This document shows, one piece after another, positions 17,898 through 26,478 of a DNA stretch of 64,000 bases. This DNA comes from an uncultured Monoglobus sp. Its GTDB lineage: Bacteria > Bacillota > Clostridia > Monoglobales > Monoglobaceae. The notes below the pieces were generated by a model. It was not told where the DNA came from, ran no database searches, and worked only from the letters and a program-made list of their open reading frames with translations. Location of the stretch: assembly GCA_947624305.1 (NCBI GenBank), contig CANQKC010000002.1, positions 1-64,000 on the forward strand, in the 5' to 3' direction. Position 1 is the first letter of the stretch. Each line of letters begins with the position of its first letter. The translations under genes were made by a program, and so were the position numbers.

Positions 17898-18517
17898 AGT
17901 TCCACTGTTTTTTCCGCAGCACTTGCCGCATCCGGCGTATAGGCATCGGCTCCTATTTCCTCACAAAAAGCCTGGGTAACCGGCGCGCCGCCAATCATGA
18001 TTTTTACATGATCTCGAATTCCTGCCGCTTCGGCCGCTTTAACAACTTCTCCCATTACCGGCATAGTTGTTGTCAGAAGAGCAGAAAGACAAATAATCTG
18101 ACAATCCTGATCAATTGCTGTATTAATAAATTTTTCAGGCGCAACATCAGTTCCCAAGTCAATGACTTCCAGTCCTTTGCCTTCAATCATCATCTTTACT
18201 AAATTTTTTCCTATGTCATGCAAATCCCCCTGAACGGTACCTATACAAACTCTGCCTGAAGCTTTTGCGCCTTCAGCTGCTAACAGCGGCTTCAAAAGTG
18301 CGGCTCCCTGATTCATAGCTCTCGCAGCTACAAGTACTTCCGGCACAAAAATCTCATTATTTTTGAATTTAATACCAATCACGTTCATACCGGACATTAA
18401 TCCCTCTTCAAGAATTATCTGCGCGGAAATCCCCTCATCGATGGCCTGTTGAACCAGCATCTTGACTTCCTTTGCTCTTCCCGCTTGAAGTTTAGCCGAA
18501 ATTTCATCCAAAATCAT
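17882..18517 (-). CDS. Corrinoid (B12-binding) methyl-carrier protein, MtbC/MtgC-like
   Basis: A 211-residue two-domain protein. Residues about 1-85 form the helical methionine-synthase cap domain. The Rossmann-like B12-binding domain has GTVQGDLHDIGKNLV (about residues 94-108), whose DLHDIG supplies the cobalt-coordinating histidine, then SALLTTTMPVMGE and IGGAPV. It would accept the methyl group from the MttB-like enzyme and hand it to the UroD-family enzyme. It is the first gene of the operon, about 490 bases from its promoter. Confidence 0.93.
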   Translation of the reverse strand: MILDEISAKLQAGRAKEVKMLVQQAIDEGISAQIILEEGLMSGMNVIGIKFKNNEIFVPEVLVAARAMNQGAALLKPLLAAEGAKASGRVCIGTVQGDLHDIGKNLVKMMIEGKGLEVIDLGTDVAPEKFINTAIDQDCQIICLSALLTTTMPVMGEVVKAAEAAGIRDHVKIMIGGAPVTQAFCEEIGADAYTPDAASAAEKTVELCAQV

Positions 18518-18769
18518 ATTATATCCCGCCTTTCTGTGAACATTTGTATTTTAGCTCTGCATCGTCATTATGCACTCATTTTATTTTCATTCATTTTTAT
18601 AAGATATCCATATATCTTTGTGTTTATAAAGCTCCTCATAATTTCATAGCCAACTACAAAAATAATCATCATATATTTCAATATATGTCATTTAATAAAA
18701 CATTTCAAGTACAATGAGACATGAATACCTATCTCCGGTAAAACGGCCATTGCACTAAAAGTCATATAA

Positions 18770-18807
18770 GAAATTTCATGAACGCCGTTCGTGAAATTCT
18801 CGTGAAC
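18770..18807. promoter_or_regulatory. Clustered inverted-repeat operator candidate
   Basis: GAAATTTCATGAAC (18770-18783) and GTTCGTGAAATTCT (18787-18800) are an 11-of-14 inverted repeat with a 3-base spacer; a third copy CTCGTGAAC follows at 18799-18807. Copies are 11-13 bases apart, one helical turn. A further copy (CATGAAC) lies inside the promoter spacer at 19009-19015. Confidence 0.5.
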
Positions 18808-18893
18808 AAACACATAAAACTAACTTGATTTTATCAACCAACAAATCTTTACAATCATTTTCTCTTGTATATTGAAGTCGAATTTACCATATC

Positions 18894-18906
18894 TTCGTGA
18901 CACGAA
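18894..18906. promoter_or_regulatory. TTCGTG-A-CACGAA palindrome
   Basis: A perfect 6-bp inverted repeat about a single A, between the promoter and the other operator-like repeats. It shares the TTCGTGA half with them. Confidence 0.4.
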
Positions 18907-19001
18907 AACAAAGTATAACGGCAAATTAACCTCAGTCTATGTATAGGCATAAATCATTTTATGTGTAAAAAATATTTCGTTTAATTTCTATATGCGAGTA
19001 T

Positions 19002-19030
19002 AGTATAACATGAACATTCGGACCTGTCAA
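19002..19030 (-). promoter_or_regulatory. Promoter of the corrinoid methyltransferase/choline operon
   Basis: Minus-strand TTGACA (19025-19030) and TATACT (19002-19007) with a 17-base spacer, a near-perfect sigma-A promoter. A CATGAAC motif lies in the spacer, a place where a bound repressor would block RNA polymerase. Confidence 0.75.
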
Positions 19031-19188
19031 GTAATATGCAAAACTTTCTCTCGAAACCGTCAAAATGCATTAATATCCTGCACAAAATTTGATTTTTATA
19101 AGCAATCATCAAATGTGTCAACCGCAAAAATTATTGTATTTGAGTGATTTTCACAGAAAAACCAATATTATAATGATAATAAACACGG

Positions 19189-19521
19189 CCAGTCGCGGAC
19201 GTTTTCGCCCTTGCCGTATACCGGCAGCGGCTTATCGTTCAGCGCGTTCGCCATCATCAGAGGTATCAGATTTTCCGGAAAGTGGTACGGCCCATAATTG
19301 TTTGAACACCTCGAGATCGTCACCGGCAGATTATAGGTTCTGTAGTACGCTTGAACCAGTAGGTCCGCGCTTGCCTTGCTCGCGCTGTAGGGGCTCGAGG
19401 TATGCAGCGGAATCTCCTCGACGAAAAACGGATCCGGCCTGTCAAGCGGCAGATCGCCGTAAACCTCGTCGGTCGAAACTTGGTGATAGCGCTTTATCCC
19501 AAACTCGCGGTATGCGTCCAT
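19189..19521 (-). pseudogene. rmlB': Internal fragment of rmlB (dTDP-glucose 4,6-dehydratase)
   Basis: About 111 codons, nearly identical to codons about 107-217 of the full rmlB at 52285-53298, in the same orientation. Homology begins at [30 protein letters not shown] and stops abruptly after GENVRDW, where the frame runs into unrelated sequence. It lacks both the NAD-binding start and the C-terminus, and no ribosome binding site is seen. It lies at the downstream end of the left polysaccharide locus and is a recombination scar. Confidence 0.9.
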
Positions 19522-19689
19522 TATTAATTACAAAACATAATTGTTGTTACATAATGTGCAGTTTAAGTCACCTGTTTCATTCTATCATGAGCATTATCGT
19601 TTTTATACTCAAACACAACAGCTCAAGTTGCAAATCGTCTTGAGTAAATAGAAAGTGATTTGTATTATTAATAACAATAATTATATTTT

Positions 19690-20469
19690 TTACTCAAAAT
19701 TATAGCCATTTATTTCATTGGCTAAATTTTCACACGCTTCTGTAAAAATTCCTATATCAACACTATAACTTAAATACTGCACCCCAACATCTCTCCATAA
19801 TCTCAGCATTTCCATATTGTCAACAAATGTTCCTATTACTTTTCCTTTTGCTTTTGCCTGATTTATTATTTCTTTCATCTTTTTTATAACAATCGGGTTA
19901 TTTACTTCACCCGTTACTCCTAAAGATTGAGATAAATCATACGGCCCTACAAATAATATATCTATACCTTCTATGTCAAGTATTTCATCTAAATTCGCTA
20001 TAGCTTCTTTTCCTTCAAGTTGAATAATGACCAACATATCATTTGATGTTTCAAAGTATTTATTTCTGTCCATATGCGAATACTCCGCAGCTCTTACAAA
20101 GCGACAAACTCCCCGCATACCCTTTGGATAAAACCTTGCACTGCTTACTACTTGACGGGCTTGTTCCGCGTTTTTCACCTGTGGCACCTGAACTCCAAAC
20201 GCGCCAATATCAAGAGCGGTGCCTATAGTATTCTCATCAGTATTCGGCACTCTTATTATCGGTATCATTCCTGTAAGAACAGCAGCTCTGATATTATTTT
20301 GCTGGCTTTCAAAAGACACCGGACCGTGTTCCATATCGAGTATCACAAAGTCAAATCCGGCATGACCAACTGCCTCAACAAACATCGGATCGGCTGTTTT
20401 CATAAATGGACCATATAGAAATTTGCCGTCATTGATCCTCTTTTTAAACTGTTTTATCAGATTATTCAT
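19690..20469 (-). CDS. HpcH/HpaI-family aldolase
   Basis: A 259-residue class II pyruvate-aldolase-type TIM barrel. It has GHAGFDFVILDMEHGPVSFE (about residues 35-54), IIRVPNTDENTIGTALDIGAFGVQVPQVKN (about 71-100), with metal-binding Glu/Asp in IQLEGKEAIANLDEI and VGPYDLSQSLG (about 173-183). Relatives cleave or form 2-keto-3-deoxy acids from pyruvate and an aldehyde. Last in the left polysaccharide locus and overlapping a CMP-sugar synthetase gene by 8 bases, it may form a keto-acid sugar that is then activated with CMP; that is inference. Confidence 0.85.
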   Translation of the reverse strand: MNNLIKQFKKRINDGKFLYGPFMKTADPMFVEAVGHAGFDFVILDMEHGPVSFESQQNNIRAAVLTGMIPIIRVPNTDENTIGTALDIGAFGVQVPQVKNAEQARQVVSSARFYPKGMRGVCRFVRAAEYSHMDRNKYFETSNDMLVIIQLEGKEAIANLDEILDIEGIDILFVGPYDLSQSLGVTGEVNNPIVIKKMKEIINQAKAKGKVIGTFVDNMEMLRLWRDVGVQYLSYSVDIGIFTEACENLANEINGYNFE

Positions 20470-21130
20470 TTCTTTTTCCTTTCAATATAATGTGATTATA
20501 TATTGCATCGGCTATTTCAAAATCTTCCGCTTCGTCTATGTCTATAGACTCAATTTCGCTCACTTCAACAATATACGGTGTTTCTCCAATTCTACGATTT
20601 AATCCCGTAATAATATTGGATTTATATATGTAAAATCCGCTGGTTTCTTCATAAAACGGCTCTAAATCCTGTGTGCGCGGTATATTATTTAATTCATAAT
20701 TAAAAGGTTTGCCGTCTTTCCATAAAAAATCCTGAAGCTTTTTCGCTGCAAAAGCTGAATCATATTTGCCACTTAAAACTGCATCTAATCCTTTTTCTAT
20801 ACTATTTGCACTTATAAACGGTGCAGTAGTGTGCGTCATAACATATATATCTGCCGGCGCATCATGTGCAAACGCCTTTAGTACTTCGTTCATTTTTGTT
20901 GTATCTTGATCAAGTTCTTTGTCTCTTTTCAAGTATTTAACATCGGCTGGAATAAACTCACATATCTTGGTATTGCTGCAATATACATATACTTCATCAA
21001 TCCGCTTTATTGATAATAATGTTTTTAATATGTAATAACACAAAGCTTGTCCGTTCGTGAATTGTTTCGTGTTTTTTTGCGGTAAACGCTGATTATTCAA
21101 TTTCATCGGTACTACTGCTACTATTTTCAT
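20462..21130 (-). CDS. CMP-sugar synthetase (NeuA-like cytidylyltransferase)
   Basis: A 222-residue nucleotidyltransferase beginning MKIVAVVPMKLNNQRLPQKNTKQF, the NeuA/KdsB loop, with THTTAPFISANSIEKGL (about residues 90-106) and IDIDEAEDFEIAD near the end (metal site). It would activate a sialic-acid-like or keto-deoxy sugar with CTP. The start at 21130 follows GGAGGAAG; upstream residues of the open frame are not expected. It is coupled to the HpaI-type aldolase gene, and no NeuB-type synthase is present in the locus. Confidence 0.83.
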   Translation of the reverse strand: MKIVAVVPMKLNNQRLPQKNTKQFTNGQALCYYILKTLLSIKRIDEVYVYCSNTKICEFIPADVKYLKRDKELDQDTTKMNEVLKAFAHDAPADIYVMTHTTAPFISANSIEKGLDAVLSGKYDSAFAAKKLQDFLWKDGKPFNYELNNIPRTQDLEPFYEETSGFYIYKSNIITGLNRRIGETPYIVEVSEIESIDIDEAEDFEIADAIYNHIILKGKRNE

Positions 21131-21146
21131 TTTACTTCCTCCGTTC

Positions 21147-22544
21147 CTATTCAGTTCGTTTTTTAAATTTTGCAAGTGACTCCACTATAATTTTTTTATT
21201 AATAATTATAAGCACAACGATAATTATTATCTCTGCGTACCACGCCTGCGTATATATCTCGAATAGCGCCTGCATACATAAGGTACCCCATGTAATTAAC
21301 ACTTTCCAGTATTCTTTTACATAGAACTCATTTCTAACAGCCCGTATCCTAAAATAATATATAAGATAACTTGAAATCACCGTTGCGATTGTCGCTCCTT
21401 GAACTCCTATGAGATAAACCAACAATATATTCAACACTATATTAGCGCATGCTCCATATATAGCTGATAAGGCCATTGATTTAGAGTCTTTTTTTGCTGC
21501 CAAAATAGGGCCCACAAACCCGGACGCGCAATTCAGCACGCTGCTTATTAGCAGGAACGGAACATATTGCCATGCAGCATAAAAATCTTTTGCATAAAGG
21601 ATATGAGCCAATGGTTTGGATAAAATAATTAAAACCGCGCAAGCACAGGACATGATTACATTAAGATATGAAAATGTTTTTCCGTAAAAACTTGCCGCAT
21701 TTTCTCCTCCATATTCTTTAATTGCCGATATCTGCCAGGCTTGTGTGAAAATTCCCTGCAATGTACTAATGATGCTTGGGATTTTATATGATACAGACAA
21801 AAGCCCGTTCGCGGCAACACCGCAAATGAAAGCTACCGTATATTTATCCGCAGTGCTGTTTGCCCACCATCCCAGAACAGTACAGATTAAGGGTATACAA
21901 TATAACAACATTTCCTTTTCCAACGGATTATGTTTTCCAACGCGTTTCACCATATTCCAAAATCGCAAACGAATAAAATAGTAAAGGACAGGTATCGCCT
22001 GAGCTAATATGTTAGCAGCAAAAAATCCAGCTAACCCTTTTTTTAATATGAGCAAGAATACTATATTCGCAGCAAGCATTACTATGGTGCTTATAACACC
22101 GGCTATCCCCATATCTTTAACACGCTCCAACCCTTTTGCAAGCTGAATAAAATATTGGTTAAAAACATAAAAAATATAATAAAGGAAAACGTATGGTCTC
22201 AGGCCATCCAAATTTGATATAGCATTTAACCGATAGGATATCAGCAATCCTACACCGACTACTACTATACTGACAACGATATATTTTATTCCAATAGATG
22301 CTGTTTCTTCATTTTTATATATCTTTTCCATGGAAAAGCGCATGACAGCATCAACAATATTGGCAGTCAAGATCGGATACAGAAGCGTAACCGTAGAAGT
22401 AATAAGATCATACATTCCATATTCCGATGTAGAAAGAACACTTGTATATAAAGGCACAAGAAGGAAGACCAGCACTTTTGAAGAAAAGTTGCTGATGGCC
22501 AATATTCCTATATTCTTAAACAAATATTTTGAACGCTGCATCAT
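21147..22544 (-). CDS. Polysaccharide flippase (Wzx/MATE-like)
   Basis: A 465-residue protein with about 12-14 membrane spans beginning YLFKNIGILAISNFSSKVLVFLLVPLYTSVLSTSEYGMYDL, the standard start of the Wzx/RfbX family. It would move lipid-linked repeat units across the membrane. It resembles the flippase of the middle locus (45687-47087), sharing DKYTVAFICGVAANGLLSVSYKIPSI-like regions. It lies between the cytidylyltransferase and GT52-like genes of the left locus. Confidence 0.88.
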   Translation of the reverse strand: MMQRSKYLFKNIGILAISNFSSKVLVFLLVPLYTSVLSTSEYGMYDLITSTVTLLYPILTANIVDAVMRFSMEKIYKNEETASIGIKYIVVSIVVVGVGLLISYRLNAISNLDGLRPYVFLYYIFYVFNQYFIQLAKGLERVKDMGIAGVISTIVMLAANIVFLLILKKGLAGFFAANILAQAIPVLYYFIRLRFWNMVKRVGKHNPLEKEMLLYCIPLICTVLGWWANSTADKYTVAFICGVAANGLLSVSYKIPSIISTLQGIFTQAWQISAIKEYGGENAASFYGKTFSYLNVIMSCACAVLIILSKPLAHILYAKDFYAAWQYVPFLLISSVLNCASGFVGPILAAKKDSKSMALSAIYGACANIVLNILLVYLIGVQGATIATVISSYLIYYFRIRAVRNEFYVKEYWKVLITWGTLCMQALFEIYTQAWYAEIIIIVVLIIINKKIIVESLAKFKKRTE

Positions 22545-22582
22545 TTCTTGATTTAACCACCCTTAAAAAACTGTTAACATAT

Positions 22583-23656
22583 TCATAATTCCTCAACGCT
22601 TTTTATTACCTGAACATTTTTTAGATACTTTCTATAGTTATCAGACTGCAACAATATTTTTAAATTATGTATCGTATTTTGAGCCGTAGGGTTTGCTTGA
22701 TAATGGCAACATTCATATGCAAACACAGTCTTGGGCATTGGATCAATCAACATATTAACTGACAATACACTGCCGGAATTTACTGTGATAAACACTTTAT
22801 CTGTACAGTCTATATTTAATTGAATGGCTTCCCACGGCAATTTTGAGTTTCGGTCAACATGAAATTTCTCATCTTCATATACCATTCTTTTATCTCGGGG
22901 ATGAACTTTTATAAGCAAATTATCGTTTCCTACACAGTCTCTGATAGATCTCACAAGTTCAAGTTCCCCAATAGATTCTCCGCCTTCGAAATCATATACG
23001 CTACTGAAATAAATATATTTTTCATTGTAAACCAAATCATTATCTTTTAAGTCAAATATATACTTCATAACATTGACTATAGGACCCGACACATCAATTC
23101 TGGGCACTTCGATAGTTTTTAAACTGCCTCGGTATAAAGACGGATAACAGCAGTAAAAAGTTTTTGTCCTTTGCAAAATAGATTTCTTTCCCAATAGGTT
23201 CCGTAAAAAATAACCACAACTAAATTTAGCACATGAAGACAAAGGATTATTATATGTTAAAATCCCTTCTTCGTATCTTGCGCATTCAATGCTTTCATTT
23301 GCTCTATATAAATCCGCAAAAAGCGCCTGTGTAGTCATATCCAAATTGTAATATATTAACAAATCATATTTATCATGAGTAATACCTGTAATGTTCTTTC
23401 CTTTGGCTATGTCTATAACGTCCAATAATTTCCCCTTAATTGTTCTTTTCTGTTGGCAATAATTTACGGATTTTGCCAAAGAAACTTCATTAAAATAACC
23501 AAGCGAACTCACTCTTTTGCGGATTGCTTCGTCCATAGGAGATTTATCTGTCATAACCACGCTAATTTGATCGTCAGCAAAGATTGTATTTTTAAATTGT
23601 ATGGCCATTAACAACTGAAAAAAAGTATTGCATATAACTATAATATTTTTGTTCAT
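22583..23656 (-). CDS. Glycosyltransferase, GT52-like (sialyltransferase-type fold)
   Basis: A 357-residue protein beginning NKNIIVICNTFFQLLMAIQFKN, the start seen in GT52 capsule and LOS sialyltransferases. A later IKVHPRDKRMVYE (about residues 243-255) and VFITVNSGSVLSVNML (about 287-302) fit the CMP-sugar-binding half. It probably transfers the CMP-activated sugar made by the neighbouring synthetase. The start at 23656 follows GGAGGG by about 8 bases; it overlaps the end of the polymerase gene by 4 bases. Confidence 0.65.
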   Translation of the reverse strand: MNKNIIVICNTFFQLLMAIQFKNTIFADDQISVVMTDKSPMDEAIRKRVSSLGYFNEVSLAKSVNYCQQKRTIKGKLLDVIDIAKGKNITGITHDKYDLLIYYNLDMTTQALFADLYRANESIECARYEEGILTYNNPLSSCAKFSCGYFLRNLLGKKSILQRTKTFYCCYPSLYRGSLKTIEVPRIDVSGPIVNVMKYIFDLKDNDLVYNEKYIYFSSVYDFEGGESIGELELVRSIRDCVGNDNLLIKVHPRDKRMVYEDEKFHVDRNSKLPWEAIQLNIDCTDKVFITVNSGSVLSVNMLIDPMPKTVFAYECCHYQANPTAQNTIHNLKILLQSDNYRKYLKNVQVIKSVEEL

Positions 23657-24900
23657 ACTGGGACCCTCCTTATTTTTTCTTTTTGTGGAATAAGATAATA
23701 CTGACATAACGGAATTACAAAATATACCATCTGTGTTCCGGCATAGCTGAAAGTATTATCTGTTAAGTAAAGGATAAACATATATGTTGTTATCAAAAGA
23801 TAACACTCTGCAATTTTACTTCCAAAATGATTTTTTAAACTTTTAACTTTTACGTTAAATGAATAAAAAATCCATCCAACAGTTAATATAAAACCATTTT
23901 CGATATAAAAGATCAGTATATCACTATGAAGAGTTGCCGCTATTACATGTCCGTTAAGTCGAAATCCACTATTATGTAATTCTCCCCACATCCTTTTGAA
24001 GGCAGTAAATCCTGTACCCATATACCATGGTGAAAACCTGAAGTAATTGCTTGAGAACGAATAATAATTTATCCTTCCCATTGTATTAATTGATAGTGCA
24101 TTGCATATTTCTTCTAAAATACCTGATTTGATGATATAAACATATCCCAAACAAAGTATTAAAAAACATATTGCAATAAATGTTGCTCTATAGTGTATAG
24201 TTTTTCCCCATTTTAGCAATAAATAATAAATTACAATTGCTGCAGTTAAAGCCAGTATTTCTATTCGCTTTAGTCCAAATAAAATCAAAAGTATAGAAAG
24301 TATTATTTTTCCATATTTTTTCTTCCTTTTGTCACAGAAAGTGTAAAATAAGAAAAATAAACCCATTGCAAATGTCAAATCATGCACTTCCATTATATAT
24401 TCAGCTAATTCAGTATTTTCAATCCCCAAAATCAGATTCCATATATATATAGCAAAATCGTTAAAGCCAAATCTCCAAATAAAGCATACAATTGACCCTA
24501 AAACATATGATAGTATTCCCGCAATAAAAATGTAGTCTATTACTTTATCCTTGAACAGATAGTAACCACTGGCTCCAAACCCCCATGCAAACAAAAGTTG
24601 CAAACATGTACTGATTAGCCTAGTATAATTACGCAATTGTATATCTGAATTAAATGCCCAAATAATCATAGCATATGCTGCCATTACTAATATAGGGATA
24701 GATATTAATTTATAGTTAAGTGCAATATTCTTCTTGCAAAAGCTATTGTTGCTAACTGCCCAATTTGCTAATAAATACAACGTCCATAGAGCCTCGATAC
24801 CAATCTGAAAATAAAATGAAATATTCATCCCCCAAAATCTCATATTTACTGTTATCGATGCCGATATAATAAATAATGCCGCTTTAAAATTGTTTCTCAA
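23653..24900 (-). CDS. O-antigen-polymerase-like membrane protein (Wzy)
   Basis: A 415-residue protein with about 10-12 membrane spans and a large loop holding ATLHSDILIFYIENGF (about residues 320-335), then YMFILYLTDNTFSYAG. The middle-locus polymerase has the matching GVHSDLIKMYAENGF and IFMFILYATDNT, so the two are distant paralogs. Wzy proteins join repeat units outside the membrane. No ribosome binding site is obvious at the chosen start. A 420-base gap lies upstream. Confidence 0.7.
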   Translation of the reverse strand: MRNNFKAALFIISASITVNMRFWGMNISFYFQIGIEALWTLYLLANWAVSNNSFCKKNIALNYKLISIPILVMAAYAMIIWAFNSDIQLRNYTRLISTCLQLLFAWGFGASGYYLFKDKVIDYIFIAGILSYVLGSIVCFIWRFGFNDFAIYIWNLILGIENTELAEYIMEVHDLTFAMGLFFLFYTFCDKRKKKYGKIILSILLILFGLKRIEILALTAAIVIYYLLLKWGKTIHYRATFIAICFLILCLGYVYIIKSGILEEICNALSINTMGRINYYSFSSNYFRFSPWYMGTGFTAFKRMWGELHNSGFRLNGHVIAATLHSDILIFYIENGFILTVGWIFYSFNVKVKSLKNHFGSKIAECYLLITTYMFILYLTDNTFSYAGTQMVYFVIPLCQYYLIPQKEKIRRVPV

Positions 24901-25322
24901 AAGATATCCACACTCCTTTATGAACGTTGACTTTTAAAATTTTGTTTGCAACATCGTATATACCAACTCCTACAGTTTTAAATGTATAGAAATGCTATAT
25001 AATGGTTTTGGTTTAATTTTCATGTTATGAGTTATAGGTTACATCTGATCATACATATAATTTCATTTACATGTTTTTTATTCACAACTGAAAATTTTGA
25101 GTCAATATTAACCTTAAAACTTCTATAATATTATTTATATGCTTTTGATTAATTCCATTGTTTATGGTTTATAACCTAACTCATTGTATTTATACACACA
25201 TAGTTTTCTATTTTCCTGTTTGGTTACCAATAATTCAAAATTAGAAAATATTTAAATATTATTCTTTTCAAATTATTATTTTGACTTCTTTTTTATTGCC
25301 AACTACAATAAAAAGTCATTAA
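24901..25322. other. AT-rich gap in the left polysaccharide locus
   Basis: About 420 bases, very AT-rich, with no gene and no clear promoter or terminator. A loose inverted repeat of ATGAGTTATAGG-type sequence occurs near 25026 and 25165. It may be the relic of a lost glycosyltransferase gene. Confidence 0.4.
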
Positions 25323-26372
25323 TTATTTCCCCCGACCGTATCTAATCTGTAAAAGTAAATATATTGCATTCGTCCATCTTTGCTTTATGGCAAAGTACAA
25401 TAATCGCTTCGTAAATTTTTCTTTTTTAATATCTATCTGGCGAATAATCAATTGTAAATCATTATCATTAATTATTTTGTTCAATGCAAGTTTCTTATTT
25501 TTAATCGATAGGTTTGAAACAATATACCCATGTAACACCCAAATAACATAATTCATGTGCAAATATGCCAATCTATCTTTAACTTTTTGATTGTATCCAA
25601 GTTCATCGCATTTTTCCTTACAAGCATTATAAAGTTTCTTATACTGTTCATAACGATCCGAACGAAAAGTACGCGACAAGGAATTTTGATTTTCACAGTA
25701 ATAATAGAACGCCTCAGATATTATTGCGAAACTCTGAACGTCATTCATTAGGCATAAAAGCGAATAATGATCCTCTGAAATGAATTTACGTTCAGACACA
25801 AACCTCCAACCGGTTCTAAGTATCAATGAATGGCTAAAAGCTTTCGAGCAAGCATTTAAAGGCAAGTGCATCTTTGTGCCTTGAAGATCTGTTGCAATCA
25901 TATTTGGCAGAATAATATCCAAGATTTCTTTACCCCTATAAATTTCATTTTTCATATTTGGTATATTTCTGCTTTTAATAATATTATTTTTATCTACATC
26001 AAAGCTGCCAAACTGGATAATCTCTGCATTTGTTCTTTCTGCAATTTTCATAATTTTTTCAACTGTATCAAGCGCAATATAATCATCGCTGTCAATAAAA
26101 AACAAATATTCTCCAACAGCATAATCTATTCCTGTATTTCGAGCATATCCAAGACCGGCATTTTGTTTGTGTATCACCTTAATTCGCCTATCATTAACAG
26201 CCCACCGTTCGCAGATTTCAGGGCATTTGTCCGTTGACCCATCATCTACAAGTATGATTTCAATATTCGCATATGTCTGATTTACAAGGCTTTGTAGGCA
26301 CCGTTCCAAATATTGTTCTACATTGTATACCGGAACAATTATAGATGCCAGTTTTTCTATCACAAACAACAC
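25323..26372 (-). CDS. Family 2 glycosyltransferase
   Basis: About 345 residues with the GT-A start ASIIVPVYNVEQYLERCLQSLVNQTYANIEIILVDDGSTDKCPEIC (about residues 9-53) and the metal-binding FFIDSDDYI (about 92-100). It transfers a sugar from a nucleotide donor onto the growing repeat unit at the inner membrane. Residues 130-349 are the variable acceptor part. The start is uncertain: a TTG at 26372 or a GTG two codons on; GGGTGTG is the only nearby site. Confidence 0.88.
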   Translation of the reverse strand: MLFVIEKLASIIVPVYNVEQYLERCLQSLVNQTYANIEIILVDDGSTDKCPEICERWAVNDRRIKVIHKQNAGLGYARNTGIDYAVGEYLFFIDSDDYIALDTVEKIMKIAERTNAEIIQFGSFDVDKNNIIKSRNIPNMKNEIYRGKEILDIILPNMIATDLQGTKMHLPLNACSKAFSHSLILRTGWRFVSERKFISEDHYSLLCLMNDVQSFAIISEAFYYYCENQNSLSRTFRSDRYEQYKKLYNACKEKCDELGYNQKVKDRLAYLHMNYVIWVLHGYIVSNLSIKNKKLALNKIINDNDLQLIIRQIDIKKEKFTKRLLYFAIKQRWTNAIYLLLQIRYGRGK

Positions 26373-26478
26373 ACCCTTCCGTTATTAATTGCTATTATAC
26401 TGTCAAGAATTTTTAAAATACTTTGTGATACAAAATTTTTGATTTTGCAACTTATACTTTTGTAATATAAACTGTTAT

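Larger units (their letters stand above)
18518..19001 (-). other. Long leader of the methyltransferase operon
   Basis: About 480 bases between promoter and first gene, without a coding sequence. It holds the clustered TTC(A/G)TGAAC motifs and a TTCGTG-A-CACGAA palindrome, listed separately. I looked for the conserved core of a cobalamin riboswitch and did not find it. Base composition is AT-rich. Confidence 0.5.

Noticed and set aside
18518-19001. Cobalamin riboswitch in the leader of the corrinoid operon
   Set aside because: I looked for the conserved B12-box core on the minus strand and did not find it; the leader is better described by repeated operator-like motifs.
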